Assembly: GCF_001243045.1 (NCBI RefSeq)
Contig: NZ_LN849007.1
Coordinates: forward strand, 648,989-712,988
Source: Clostridium niameyense
GTDB lineage: Bacteria; Bacillota; Clostridia; Clostridiales; Clostridiaceae
Length of the DNA: 64,000 nucleotides
Direction of reading: 5' to 3'
Shown here: positions 8,659-18,946 of the stretch, piece by piece
Numbering within the stretch: the stretch's first letter is position 1
Layout: every line of letters begins with the position of its first letter
Program-made: the position numbers and the translations under genes
Notes under the pieces: generated by a model
Databases searched by the model: none
What the model saw: only the letters and a program-made list of their open reading frames with translations
What the model was told of the DNA's origin: nothing

Positions 8659-9757
8659 AATTACAATTATTTTATTAGTGATAGCTTTTATAAATTTATA
8701 TTATTATGGGGGAGATGTAAGATTTATAGAAGAATTAGATATTCCTTCAGGTATAGGCTATGATATAGAGAATCACTTAGATGGAATAAATTACTATGCT
8801 ATACCTATAGATAGTTATATTTATACACCTACAGGCGTTGTTAAAGATGTTATACATGTAGGGAAAGGAGAAACTTTACTAAAAACACGTCAATATAGGC
8901 AAAGATCATCCAATAGAAAGTTTTTGTTAGGCAACGAGAAGGTTTATTTAATAAGTGAAAAAATGGCTAATAGGGGGATTGATGATTTATCTAATTTATT
9001 ATATTTTATTCCTAATGTAAATCCTTCTGCAGTATTTCTAGTTTGTTCAGGAAAACCAGAAGAGATTTTAAAATATAAGATAAATGGATATCCAACTTCT
9101 TCTGATTATATTTACGAGATAGTTAAAAATCTAGTACAATATAATTTTTTCCCTAAAGAAAAATATGATATTAAAAATATTTATATGGATTTAAATTCGG
9201 AAGGTAAAAATTTAGTTTTGCCCTATATAGAAATAAAAGAAGATGGATTAGAAATAACAGGTATGGGTATTTTTAAGGGAGATAAAATGGTAACAAAAAT
9301 AAATTCCGAAGAGCTACAGACAATGAACTTGTTAAGGGAAAATAAAACAAAGGGAATAATTAGTATAATTGATGATCCAGATAATTATGCAGAAGTAGAT
9401 TGTTATGTAAAAAGAAAAGCTAAATGTTATAGAGAGAATGGTAGGTATAAATTTATTATTAATCTTAAAATAGATGGAGACGTAATTAACTATAAATCTA
9501 ATAAATACAGACTAAGTAGTGAAAAAGCAGATAAAGAGTTAAAAGATAATTTAGAAAAAAATTTACATATATCTACTGAGGAGTTTATTTCCAAAATGCA
9601 AAAACAATATAAAGTAGATGTTTTAGGATTAGGAAATTTAGCCGCTTCAAAATATGGTAGACATTCAAAAACAAATTGGAATAAAGTTATAATGGATTCA
9701 GAAATTAAAGTTAATACAGATATTAAAATAATTCGTAAAGAAAGATTAGAAAAATAA
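8636..9757 (+). CDS. Ger(x)C-like germination protein lacking the lipobox cysteine
   Basis: 373 residues. The fold-level features of Ger(x)C proteins are present: the region after the membrane segment (IPSGIGYDIE), the central Gly-rich EITGMGIFKGDKMV and the C-terminal QYKVDVLGLGNLAASKY, equivalent to YxxDixGfG. The N-terminus is a single hydrophobic helix (residues 8-24) followed by YYGGDVRF with no cysteine. The first Cys appears only around residue 137. Classical GerC subunits are lipoproteins with Cys next to WD. This one is therefore predicted to be anchored by an uncleaved helix, or to be non-functional. It ends the A-B-C operon. Confidence 0.85.
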   Translation: MKKLTQYRITIILLVIAFINLYYYGGDVRFIEELDIPSGIGYDIENHLDGINYYAIPIDSYIYTPTGVVKDVIHVGKGETLLKTRQYRQRSSNRKFLLGNEKVYLISEKMANRGIDDLSNLLYFIPNVNPSAVFLVCSGKPEEILKYKINGYPTSSDYIYEIVKNLVQYNFFPKEKYDIKNIYMDLNSEGKNLVLPYIEIKEDGLEITGMGIFKGDKMVTKINSEELQTMNLLRENKTKGIISIIDDPDNYAEVDCYVKRKAKCYRENGRYKFIINLKIDGDVINYKSNKYRLSSEKADKELKDNLEKNLHISTEEFISKMQKQYKVDVLGLGNLAASKYGRHSKTNWNKVIMDSEIKVNTDIKIIRKERLEK

Positions 9758-9767
9758 AATAAAACTA

Positions 9768-9806
9768 AAAAAGAAACTGTATAAATTAATTTATACAGCT
9801 TTTTTT
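9768..9806. terminator. bidirectional intrinsic terminator
   Basis: A perfect 22-base palindrome at 9777-9798 (CTGTATAAATT and its complement) is flanked by an A tract on the left and TTTTTTT on the right. It would terminate both the germination operon and the converging aminopeptidase gene. Confidence 0.85.
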
Positions 9807-9815
9807 ACCTAAATT

Positions 9816-11048
9816 CTAAAAAGCCCAATTTCCATTTTTAAATATATCAATTTTTTCTCCAGAGTTAGTTTCACCTATTATGTTAAGGTCAAGTGAACCT
9901 ATCATAAAATCCACATGAGTTAAGGAATTATTGGCTCCTGCTTTTTCAAGTTCTTCTTCAGTCATATTATCTCCATTTTTTAAACAAATAGGATAGGCTT
10001 CACCAAGAGCTAAGTGGCAAGAGGCATTTTCATCAAATAAGGTATTGTAAAATATTATGTCTGAATTTGAAATTGGAGAATCATATGGAACCAAAGCAAC
10101 TTCTCCAAGATAATGAGAACCTTCATCAGTATCTATTAATTTTTTTAAAGTTTCATAACCCTCTTTAGCAGAATAATCTATTATTTTACCTTCTTTAAAA
10201 GTTAATGTAAAGTTATTAATTAAATTTCCACTATAATTAAGAGGTTTAGTACTTTTAACTACTCCATTCACACCTGTTTTTAAAGGAAGAGTAAAAACTT
10301 CTTCTGTAGGCATATTAGCAACAAAGTAGATATGTTTTGAACTATATTCTCCACCACCACACCAAATATGATCTTCTGGTAATTCTATTGTTAAATCTGT
10401 ATCCTTAGATTTATAATAAAGTTTTTTAAAGTTTTTTTCATTTAGAAAGTTTACTTTTTTAGTTAAGTTTTCTAGATGATTTTCCCAAGCTTTAATAGGG
10501 TTTTCTTTATCTATTCTTACGATTTTAAAAATATTTCCCCAAAGTTTTTCTAAGGCTATATCAGGGTTATCATTAGGAAATACTTTTTTAGCCCAAGCTT
10601 TTGTAGGAATGGATATTACAGACCATGTTACAGTACTATTCATTATATAATTTGAATATTTTTTTAAAGCTGTAGATTTAGTTTTGTTAGATATAGCAAT
10701 TCTTTTAGGATCTACATTTTTAAAAAGTTCAGGGTTTGAAGCAGATATAGAAAGAAAGGCTGCTCCCTCCTCAGCTAAAGTTTCAAGTCCAGTAGCTTCC
10801 CAACTAGGAAATTCATGAAAAGCTTTTTCTGGGGCATTCATATATTTTATAAGAGCTAATTCTTCATCATGCCATCTTACATGTACATTTTTTGCTCCGT
10901 TTTCATAAGCTTTTTTAGCTACAATTCTTGTAAAATAGTTACATTCAATAGGGGAATTAATTACAAGAGTTTGATTTTCTTGAATATTTATTCCCACTTT
11001 TACAATAAGATTGGCATACTTTTCCAAAAGTATTTCAAAATTGTCCAT
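9816..11048 (-). CDS. M29-family aminopeptidase (AmpS/PepS type)
   Basis: 410 residues from the ATG at 11048; an in-frame ATG at 11060 overlaps the ribosome binding site (GAGGATGG) and is rejected. The start MDNFEILLEKYANLIVKVG is the standard M29 opening. The family is cytosolic, metal-dependent and removes N-terminal residues from peptides. Conserved metal-site segments are visible near the C-terminus: FDENASCHLALGEAYP (Glu, His, Glu) and THVDFMIGS (His, Asp). Length is normal (about 410). It is monocistronic, converging on the germination operon through the shared terminator. Confidence 0.93.
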   Translation of the reverse strand: MDNFEILLEKYANLIVKVGINIQENQTLVINSPIECNYFTRIVAKKAYENGAKNVHVRWHDEELALIKYMNAPEKAFHEFPSWEATGLETLAEEGAAFLSISASNPELFKNVDPKRIAISNKTKSTALKKYSNYIMNSTVTWSVISIPTKAWAKKVFPNDNPDIALEKLWGNIFKIVRIDKENPIKAWENHLENLTKKVNFLNEKNFKKLYYKSKDTDLTIELPEDHIWCGGGEYSSKHIYFVANMPTEEVFTLPLKTGVNGVVKSTKPLNYSGNLINNFTLTFKEGKIIDYSAKEGYETLKKLIDTDEGSHYLGEVALVPYDSPISNSDIIFYNTLFDENASCHLALGEAYPICLKNGDNMTEEELEKAGANNSLTHVDFMIGSLDLNIIGETNSGEKIDIFKNGNWAF

Positions 11049-11114
11049 TAATAACACCATCCTCTATATATTGTTAATATTAGTTTATATCAGTTTTAGA
11101 ATTTAAACAAATTA

Positions 11115-11162
11115 AAAACTACTTATATAAATTAAAATATTTTAATTTATATAAGTAGTTTA
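11115..11162 (-). terminator. terminator of the 11169-11771 gene
   Basis: A long palindrome (AACTACTTATATAAATTAAA and its complement) lies immediately after the stop of the minus-strand gene and is followed on that strand by TTTTTAATTTG. Confidence 0.75.
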
Positions 11163-11168
11163 TAAAAT

Positions 11169-11771
11169 TTAGGACTTGAAAGTTTTTTTACCATAAGTAA
11201 AATAATAATAAATACAACTAATTATAGATCCTATAAGATCCGCAATAAGATCTACCATAGTATCTGTGACACCAGTAAATTTTGCACCTTGCATGTCTAA
11301 ATTAAATAGAGTATCTGCTGTAAATTCATATATTTCCCATAATACTCCACATAAAGCAGTAAAAGATAATATAAATATTATTATAAATACTTTATCAAAT
11401 TTTTCAAGGCGGGAATTACTGTCTCTCTTTTTTAATAATACTATTGCAAAGAGACCTATAATTATACCTGATATGGTATGAAGCATTGTGTCCCACCAAG
11501 AAAATCTATAAAAGTTATGCAAGGTACCCAAATATAAAGATATAAATATAAAAAATAATATACTAAAAGATAAACTTTTATCTTCTTCTATTTTTATAAT
11601 TTTAAATATTAAACTAGGAATAAAGGTTAATACAAAACCAGCAATAGCTACAAGTATATTATAGTAGTTCTTATCTGATATATTGTGTACTAAATTTAAC
11701 AGTATTAACATTCGTAATATTAAATTAAAAATACTATATATATTATCTATATTAAATTTCTTTTCATACAT
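11169..11771 (-). CDS. polytopic membrane protein, DUF2238/YjdF-like
   Basis: 200 residues with about five or six membrane helices. Distinctive polar motifs lie inside or beside the helices: WWDTMLHTISGIIIG, GVLWEIYEF and GVTDTMVDLIADLIGSI. This set of His, Glu and Asp residues resembles the DUF2238/YjdF group of bacterial integral membrane proteins, whose function is not established. It is monocistronic with its own terminator. The family call is from memory of the motif pattern and is moderately sure. Confidence 0.6.
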   Translation of the reverse strand: MYEKKFNIDNIYSIFNLILRMLILLNLVHNISDKNYYNILVAIAGFVLTFIPSLIFKIIKIEEDKSLSFSILFFIFISLYLGTLHNFYRFSWWDTMLHTISGIIIGLFAIVLLKKRDSNSRLEKFDKVFIIIFILSFTALCGVLWEIYEFTADTLFNLDMQGAKFTGVTDTMVDLIADLIGSIISCIYYYFTYGKKTFKS

Positions 11772-11861
11772 AGTATCACCCTATCTTTCTAAAAGATGAA
11801 TTTTAATATAGTAATATTATTATATGCTTTAAAATAAATATTACAAATAAATTTTAAATAT

Positions 11862-13571
11862 TTATTCCATAAACATTTTTATATCATCATCTACGTTAGA
11901 AATACCTCCTATGCCAAAATTATCTACTAATATTTTAGCTACATTCGCTGATAAAAAAGCTGGTAATGTTGGACCTAGATGTATATTTTTAACGCCAAGG
12001 TGAAGTAATGCAAGTAATACTATAACAGCTTTTTGTTCATACCAAGATATATTATAAGATATTGGTAATTCATTTATATCAGAAAGTTCAAATACTTCTT
12101 TTAATTTAAGAGCTATAACTGCTAAAGAATAAGAATCATTACATTGACCTGCATCTAAGACTCTTGGTATTCCATTAATGTCTCCTAAATTAAGTTTATT
12201 ATATTTATATTTAGCACAACCAGCTGTTAATATAACTGTATCTTTTGGAAGTGATTTTGCAAAATCTGTATAATAATTTCTACTTTTCATTCTTCCATCA
12301 CATCCAGCCATAACAAAGAATCTTTTTATATCTCCACTTTTTACTGCATCTACAATTTTATCTGCTAAAGATAATACTTGATTGTGAGCAAATCCTCCAA
12401 TTATTTCACCTTTTTCGATTTCTGTAGGTGGAGTACAATTTTTTGCATGTTCTATAATAGCTGTAAAATCTTTTTTACCATTACTATCTTTATTTATATG
12501 TTTAACACCCTCAAAACCAGTTACCCCTGTAGTATAAATTCTATCTTTATAAGAATTTTTAGGTGGAACTATACAATTAGTAGTCATAAGTATTGGTCCA
12601 TTAAAGGATTCAAATTCTTCATTTTGCTTCCACCAAGCATTACCATAGTTTCCTACAAAGTGTTTATATTTTTTGAATGCAGGATAATAATTAGCAGGAA
12701 GCATTTCACTATGAGTATATATATCTACTCCAGTTCCTTCAGTTTGTTTTAAAAGTTCTTCCATATCTTTTAAATCGTGTCCACTTATTAATATACCAGG
12801 ATTGTTTCTAACGCCTATATTAACTTTTGTTATTTCTGGATTTCCATAAGTTGAAGTATTAGCTTTATCAAGTAGTGCCATAACATCAACACCATATTTT
12901 CCACATTCTAAAACTAAAGCTATTAATTGATCCTGAGAAAGAGAGTCATCTAATGTAGCAACTAAGGCTTTTTGCATAAAGTTATGAATATTATCATCAT
13001 CATAACCTAAGTTATTTGCATGTTCTAAATAAGCAGCCATTCCTTTTAATCCATAAGTTAAAAGTTCCCTTAAAGATCTTATATCTTCATTTTCAGTAGC
13101 TAATACACCTACAGTTTCAGCTTTTTCTTCAAAATCTTTAGGGTTCTTTGCAGCCCAAATTGCAGCGTCATGAATTTCTTCTTCTTTGTTACTTTTTATG
13201 CCTAGTAAGTTTAAGAATTTTCTACTCCAACTTTTATTTTCATTTGATTCTACAGAGCCACCTTTTTTTACAATAGCTTCTTTTAATTCTCCCCTTATTT
13301 TTAGACCCTGTTGGACTCTTTTATTTAAGTCTATTTTATCAAAATTTGCATTAGTTATAGTGGAAAACAAACTTTCTACTATAAATTTATCAGCCTCTTT
13401 ATTTAAAATATTCATTTCTTTAGCTTTAATATTGTAAATAGAGATTCCTTTTACTATATATATAAGTAGATCTTGAGTTTTGGCTATATCCTCTGTTTTA
13501 CCACAAACTCCCTTTACAGTACAGCCACGTCCTCCTGCAGCTTCTTGACATTGATAACAAAACATGCTCAT
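11862..13571 (-). CDS. hcp: hydroxylamine reductase / hybrid-cluster protein, class I type
   Basis: 569 residues. The N-terminal cluster motif is C5-x2-C8-x8-C17-x5-C23, the [4Fe-4S] spacing of anaerobe-type (class I) Hcp; enterobacterial class II proteins have longer spacing. Further Cys that ligate the hybrid Fe-S-O cluster are visible in [25 protein letters not shown] and DAGQCND. Hcp reduces hydroxylamine in vitro and acts as an NO reductase in nitrosative stress. The start has a GGAGG ribosome binding site. Upstream are a good -10 and a CRP/FNR-like palindrome positioned for activation. No hcr reductase gene is adjacent. Confidence 0.97.
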   Translation of the reverse strand: MSMFCYQCQEAAGGRGCTVKGVCGKTEDIAKTQDLLIYIVKGISIYNIKAKEMNILNKEADKFIVESLFSTITNANFDKIDLNKRVQQGLKIRGELKEAIVKKGGSVESNENKSWSRKFLNLLGIKSNKEEEIHDAAIWAAKNPKDFEEKAETVGVLATENEDIRSLRELLTYGLKGMAAYLEHANNLGYDDDNIHNFMQKALVATLDDSLSQDQLIALVLECGKYGVDVMALLDKANTSTYGNPEITKVNIGVRNNPGILISGHDLKDMEELLKQTEGTGVDIYTHSEMLPANYYPAFKKYKHFVGNYGNAWWKQNEEFESFNGPILMTTNCIVPPKNSYKDRIYTTGVTGFEGVKHINKDSNGKKDFTAIIEHAKNCTPPTEIEKGEIIGGFAHNQVLSLADKIVDAVKSGDIKRFFVMAGCDGRMKSRNYYTDFAKSLPKDTVILTAGCAKYKYNKLNLGDINGIPRVLDAGQCNDSYSLAVIALKLKEVFELSDINELPISYNISWYEQKAVIVLLALLHLGVKNIHLGPTLPAFLSANVAKILVDNFGIGGISNVDDDIKMFME

Positions 13572-13632
13572 ATTTTATTCCTCCATATATTAAAAATTTA
13601 GTTTTTAAAATTCATTTATTAACTTTAAATAA

Positions 13633-13675
13633 ATTGTATAGGAAAAGGAATTTTAATTCTGTAACTTAGGTTACA
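13633..13675 (-). promoter_or_regulatory. hcp promoter with CRP/FNR-family site centred at -41.5
   Basis: On the minus strand TACAAT (13638-13633) is a good -10, while the -35 is poor. TGTAAC-TTAG-GTTACA at 13660-13675 is a perfect palindrome with the half-site geometry of CRP/FNR-family operators. Taking +1 at about 13626, its centre is at -41.5, the class II activator position. HcpR-type CRP/FNR regulators are known to control hcp in many anaerobes; the identity of the regulator here is inferred. Confidence 0.65.
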
Positions 13676-13699
13676 AAAAATAAAAAAGTTAAAATACTG

Positions 13700-13757
13700 T
13701 TGACAAATACATGTAAAAAAGGTATATTATAAGTGTACTACTCGGCATAGTACACTT
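13700..13757 (+). promoter_or_regulatory. promoter and GntR operator of the gntR-ABC operon
   Basis: TTGACA (13700-13705), 17 bases, TATATT (13723-13728). Directly over the predicted start site lies a perfect inverted repeat with 10-base arms, AAGTGTACTA (13731-13740) and TAGTACACTT (13748-13757), spaced by 7. YtrA-type GntR regulators bind such GTGTACTA-like repeats and repress their own operons. About 165 bases of AT-rich leader follow before the gene, in which I see no further clear element. Confidence 0.7.
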
Positions 13758-13922
13758 AATACACAATATACACCTGTTTTTTTATATTATGTATTAAAAA
13801 TAAATTACACAAAACAAAATTGCAATAATAAGTGCTTTTTAAGATAAAAAATATAATATTTTATATTTAATTCAATATAGTAAAATTTCTAGGTGTGAAC
13901 CAATAATTAAGGAGGTGACTTC

Positions 13923-14309
13923 ATGATAAAAATAGACAGTAGGAGTAGTAAGCCCATATATGAACAAATAATAGATGGGATAAAAGAAAATATAGTAAGA
14001 GGAATATTGGAGCCAGGGGATAAACTTCCTTCCGTAAGAGAGCTTGCTATAATGATAACTACAAATCCTAATACGGTAAGTAAAGCTTATAAAGAGCTTG
14101 AGAGAGAGAAAATTATCGAAGTTCTGAGGGGAAAGGGTACTTATATTTCAGATTTTAAGCCAAAGGTGGATGAGGAAAAAATGAATTTTATAAAAAAAGA
14201 GTTAAAACAGCTTTTAATAGAGGCTCAGTATTTAGGCATAAACAAAGAAGAATTTATAAAAATGTTAAATAATATATATGAGGATTTAGATGGGGAGGTG
14301 ACAAGATGA
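13923..14309 (+). CDS. GntR-family transcriptional regulator, YtrA subfamily
   Basis: 128 residues: an N-terminal winged helix-turn-helix (about 8-75; KPIYEQIIDGIKENIVRG, then LPSVRELA and NPNTVSKAYKELE) and only a short helical C-terminal tail for dimerisation. Short size and the ABC-transporter partner are the hallmarks of the YtrA subfamily. It has a strong AAGGAGGTGA ribosome binding site. It overlaps the ATPase gene by four bases. It most likely represses this operon through the inverted repeat at 13731-13757. Confidence 0.93.
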   Translation: MIKIDSRSSKPIYEQIIDGIKENIVRGILEPGDKLPSVRELAIMITTNPNTVSKAYKELEREKIIEVLRGKGTYISDFKPKVDEEKMNFIKKELKQLLIEAQYLGINKEEFIKMLNNIYEDLDGEVTR

Positions 14310-15202
14310 TAGAAGTTAAGGATGTATATAAAACTTTAGGAGAAAAAAATATACTAACAAATATAAATATAGAAGTTAAAAAAGGAACTATATTTGGACT
14401 TATAGGAGAAAATGGTGCAGGAAAAACTACATTAATAAAATGTTTAACAGGTATATACAAACAAGATAAGGGATGTATAAAAGTACAAGGAGAAGAGGTC
14501 TTTGAAAATCCTAAAATAAAAGAAAAAATAGGATATATAGCTGCAGAGGGCCAGTATTATAACTCTTTTAAAATAAAAGAACTTATAAAATTTTATTCTA
14601 TGACTTACAAATCTTTTTCCTATACTAGATTTAAAGAGTTAAATAAAATATTTAAAATATCAGAAAATAAAAGAATAAGGGAGCTTTCTAAGGGTATGAA
14701 GATGAGAGTTTCATTAATGTTGAATTTAAGTATATATCCTGAAATATTAATTTTAGATGAGCCCACATCAGGATTAGATCCCATTATAAAAAGAAAAGTT
14801 ATAAATCTATTAGTAGATGAGGTTTCAAAAAGAGGAACAACTATATTTATATCTAGTCACCATCTTGAGGATTTAGAGAGAATATGTGATTCTATAGCTA
14901 TTATGGAAAAAGGTGAAATAAAGTATATAAATAATATAGAAAATATGAAAAATAGTATAAAAAAACTTCAAGTTTTATTTAAAGATAAATCTATAATAAA
15001 TGAAATTAAAAAGTATAAAGAAGTAATGACCATAGAAAATATAGGTAGGATAAATTATATAATAACTAAAAATTATACAAAAGAACTTAAAGAAAAATTA
15101 ATGGGAAATGGAGCAGAATTTATAGAAGAAATAGATTTAAGTTTAGAGGATATGTTTATTTACTCTACGGAAGGAGGAGAAGAATATGAAGATATTATGT
15201 AA
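14306..15202 (+). CDS. ABC transporter ATP-binding protein
   Basis: 298 residues. Walker A GENGAGKTT (34-42), signature LSKGMKMRV (a variant of LSGGQ), Walker B LILDEPTSGLD and switch His in SSHHLEDLE. The sequence resembles the YtrB/BcrA group of ATPases paired with ABC-2 permeases, used for envelope-stress or peptide-antibiotic resistance. It overlaps the regulator gene before it and the permease gene after it (17 bases). The substrate is not predictable. Confidence 0.93.
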   Translation: MIEVKDVYKTLGEKNILTNINIEVKKGTIFGLIGENGAGKTTLIKCLTGIYKQDKGCIKVQGEEVFENPKIKEKIGYIAAEGQYYNSFKIKELIKFYSMTYKSFSYTRFKELNKIFKISENKRIRELSKGMKMRVSLMLNLSIYPEILILDEPTSGLDPIIKRKVINLLVDEVSKRGTTIFISSHHLEDLERICDSIAIMEKGEIKYINNIENMKNSIKKLQVLFKDKSIINEIKKYKEVMTIENIGRINYIITKNYTKELKEKLMGNGAEFIEEIDLSLEDMFIYSTEGGEEYEDIM

Positions 15203-16241
15203 AGATCCTCTGTTTTACAAGGAATGGAAAGTTGGAAAATGGATGGCGATACTTATGACTTGCTCTTTATTTTTTTGCAAGACTAGGTATTTAATTAGTT
15301 CATTAAATAGGGATAAATATCTATTAAAAACTGATCCTGAGTTTATATTTAATAAATATTGGTTTAATGTACAATTAATGCGCTCTTATGGTTCATGTGC
15401 TATGTTGATGTTAGTTTTAGTATTATTATTTTCAATACTTCTTTTTAAAGGTGAAAAACAAGATTCTACTTATAGCTTAATGGCGTCTATGCCTTTTAAA
15501 AGAAAAGATATAATAGTTACTAAATTTAAAGTAGGAGTTTTAAGTATTTTTATACCATATTTTATAAACTTTATAATAACCACAATATTTTATTTTTCAA
15601 ATACTCAGTATATATTTACTACGTATTATGATGTACCTGCATGGTTCTTAATAAATTTTTTATTTACTATATTTTTCTTTAGTTTTATAGTGCTTATTCA
15701 TACTATGATAGGCCAATATTTTGTAGCTACTATAACGGCACCTATAATACTCATAGTTCCTTATGGATTAGCATGTTATCTATTAGATGTAATAAGAATG
15801 CAATTAAATATATCATTTAATAATCCTAATTATGTAAAAATAAATAATATAATAAACCATATGAATGTTTATAGTGTTCCTGGATCAGATTATACATGGT
15901 TAGGTGGAAATAGATCTATATTTGTATATTCAAATTACGGTAAAAAAGTAATAATTTTGGTTGCATTAATAACAGCAGTTTTTATTTTAGCTGTTACTAT
16001 ATATAATAAAGTTAAGTTAGAAAATATAAATAGTATATTAATATTTAAATCTTTAGAACCTATATTTAAATGGGGAGTAGCTATTTGTTTTGGAGTGCTA
16101 ATATCTACCATTAATTCAAATGCAGTACAATATGAACAAAGTACCAAGTCTAGTTTACTTATAATTTATATTTTATTGTTTATAGGTACATTAATAGGAT
16201 ATTTTATAACTAATAAAATACTAAAAGTATATAATAAATAG
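15186..16241 (+). CDS. ABC-2-type transporter permease
   Basis: 351 residues with about six or more membrane helices. It starts inside the ATPase gene behind GGAGGAGA. The segment STYSLMASMPFKRKDIIVTKF between helices is typical of ABC-2 permeases. It is the membrane partner of the ATPase just upstream and the last gene of the GntR-controlled operon. Cell-envelope export or antibiotic defence is inferred from the YtrA-type context only. Confidence 0.85.
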   Translation: MKILCKDPLFYKEWKVGKWMAILMTCSLFFCKTRYLISSLNRDKYLLKTDPEFIFNKYWFNVQLMRSYGSCAMLMLVLVLLFSILLFKGEKQDSTYSLMASMPFKRKDIIVTKFKVGVLSIFIPYFINFIITTIFYFSNTQYIFTTYYDVPAWFLINFLFTIFFFSFIVLIHTMIGQYFVATITAPIILIVPYGLACYLLDVIRMQLNISFNNPNYVKINNIINHMNVYSVPGSDYTWLGGNRSIFVYSNYGKKVIILVALITAVFILAVTIYNKVKLENINSILIFKSLEPIFKWGVAICFGVLISTINSNAVQYEQSTKSSLLIIYILLFIGTLIGYFITNKILKVYNK

Positions 16242-16281
16242 TAGTTGTGTGTGTTTGCTTAGTTAATAAGATTTAAAGGTT

Positions 16282-16336
16282 AATATTTGCTTACAAATAT
16301 AATTTAATTATATTTATAAGCAAATATTTTTATTTT
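16282..16336 (+). terminator. terminator of the gntR-ABC operon
   Basis: AATATTTGCTTA (from 16282) pairs with TAAGCAAATATT (ending about 16328), with additional inner AT pairing, followed by TTTATTTTTT. Confidence 0.8.
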
Positions 16337-16359
16337 TTGTAAATAAGAAAGTAAACTTG

Positions 16360-16388
16360 TTGAAAAACAAAAAAAATTATGATAACAT
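16360..16388 (+). promoter_or_regulatory. glpFK promoter
   Basis: TTGAAA at 16360-16365 and TAACAT at 16383-16388 with a 17-base spacer; start predicted near 16395, giving a leader of about 138 bases before glpF. Confidence 0.55.
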
Positions 16389-16408
16389 ATAAGACGTAAA
16401 AACATAAT

Positions 16409-16494
16409 ATAAAAAGGCGGAGAGAAGAGAGCCAATTAGATTTATATAGTCTATAAGTGGCTCTATTTTTATCTCTTTTTTACAAACGTTTACA
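16409..16494 (+). promoter_or_regulatory. glp leader: terminator hairpin for antitermination, plus cre-like site
   Basis: The leader has a purine-rich run (GGCGGAGAGAAGAGAG, about 16415-16430) leading into a hairpin: AGAGCCA at 16428-16434 pairs with TGGCTCT at 16458-16464, with an inner TAGA/TCTA pair. T-rich sequence ending TCTCTTTTTT follows. In Bacillus subtilis the glpFK and glpD leaders carry such a terminator, overcome by GlpP bound to glycerol 3-phosphate; a glpP gene is present at 45741. TACAAACGTTTACA (16481-16494) matches the catabolite-response element TGWAANCGNTNWCA at 12 of 14 positions. Confidence 0.6.
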
Positions 16495-16532
16495 TAACGA
16501 GAGAAGAAATATCTAAAATAAGGAGGATAAAA

Positions 16533-17237
16533 ATGTCTACTTTAATGGCTGAATTTTTAGGAACCATGATTTTAATATGGCTAGGAGATGGAGTCGTAGC
16601 TAGTGTAGCTCTTAATAAAAGTAAGGGTAAAGATGGTGGATGGATAGTGGTAACTCTGGCTTGGGGATTAGCAGTGGCTATACCTGTTTATATTTTTGGA
16701 GGTGTAAGTGGGGCTCATTTAAATCCAGCAGTTACATTAGGTAATGCAGTAATAGGAAATTTTTCTTGGTCTCAAGTTCCAGGTTATATAATAGCTCAAA
16801 TGATTGGAGGTTTTTTAGGAGCAACTCTAGTTTGGCTTACATATCTTCCACATTGGGGTGCAACAGAAGATAAATCTACAAAGCTTGGAGTATTTTGTAC
16901 AGCTCCAGCTATAAGGGATACTAAAGCAAATTTTTTAACTGAGTTTTTAGTAACAGCTTTATTGGTATTTGGATTAATGGGGTTAGGACAAGCTAAAATG
17001 GCAGATGGGTTTGGAGCATTAACTGCAGGACTACTTATAGTAGTTATAGGACTTGCCTTAGGAGGACCTACAGGTTATGCAATTAATCCAGCTAGAGACT
17101 TAGCTCCAAGAATAGCTCATAGTATATTACCCATAAAGGGAAAAGGAGATTCAGATTGGGGCTATGCTTGGATACCAGTTATAGCACCAATTTTAGGAGG
17201 AATTGGTGGAGCTATATTATTCAAATTAGTGTTTTAA
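16533..17237 (+). CDS. glpF: glycerol uptake facilitator (aquaglyceroporin)
   Basis: 234 residues, six membrane helices and two half-helices. The two pore motifs are HLNPAVT (Asn64-Pro-Ala66) and AINPARD (Asn186-Pro-Ala188). The Asp190 after NPAR is the residue that distinguishes glycerol facilitators from water-only aquaporins. It has a strong AAGGAGGA ribosome binding site. It lets glycerol diffuse in for phosphorylation by GlpK, encoded 66 bases downstream in the same operon. Confidence 0.97.
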   Translation: MSTLMAEFLGTMILIWLGDGVVASVALNKSKGKDGGWIVVTLAWGLAVAIPVYIFGGVSGAHLNPAVTLGNAVIGNFSWSQVPGYIIAQMIGGFLGATLVWLTYLPHWGATEDKSTKLGVFCTAPAIRDTKANFLTEFLVTALLVFGLMGLGQAKMADGFGALTAGLLIVVIGLALGGPTGYAINPARDLAPRIAHSILPIKGKGDSDWGYAWIPVIAPILGGIGGAILFKLVF

Positions 17238-17285
17238 CTATCTATTTATTATTAATTAGTTTATTATAAAATTGAGGAATTTTAA

Positions 17286-18800
<1,515 letters not shown>

Positions 18801-18806
18801 AATCAA

Positions 18807-18850
18807 TTAAGGGTAGTTCTGATAAAGAGCTGCCCTTAAATTTATGTATA
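18807..18850 (+). terminator. terminator of glpFK
   Basis: TTAAGGGTAGTTC pairs with GAGCTGCCCTTAA (18807-18839, two G-U pairs), followed by an AT-rich, moderately T-rich stretch. Confidence 0.7.
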
Positions 18851-18946
18851 TTTTTAATAATTATCCATAAAATTAACCATGATTGCTTTAAAATTTTACA
18901 AAGGATATAATTATATTATTAAAATAGAGAGTTTTGGAGGAATAAT

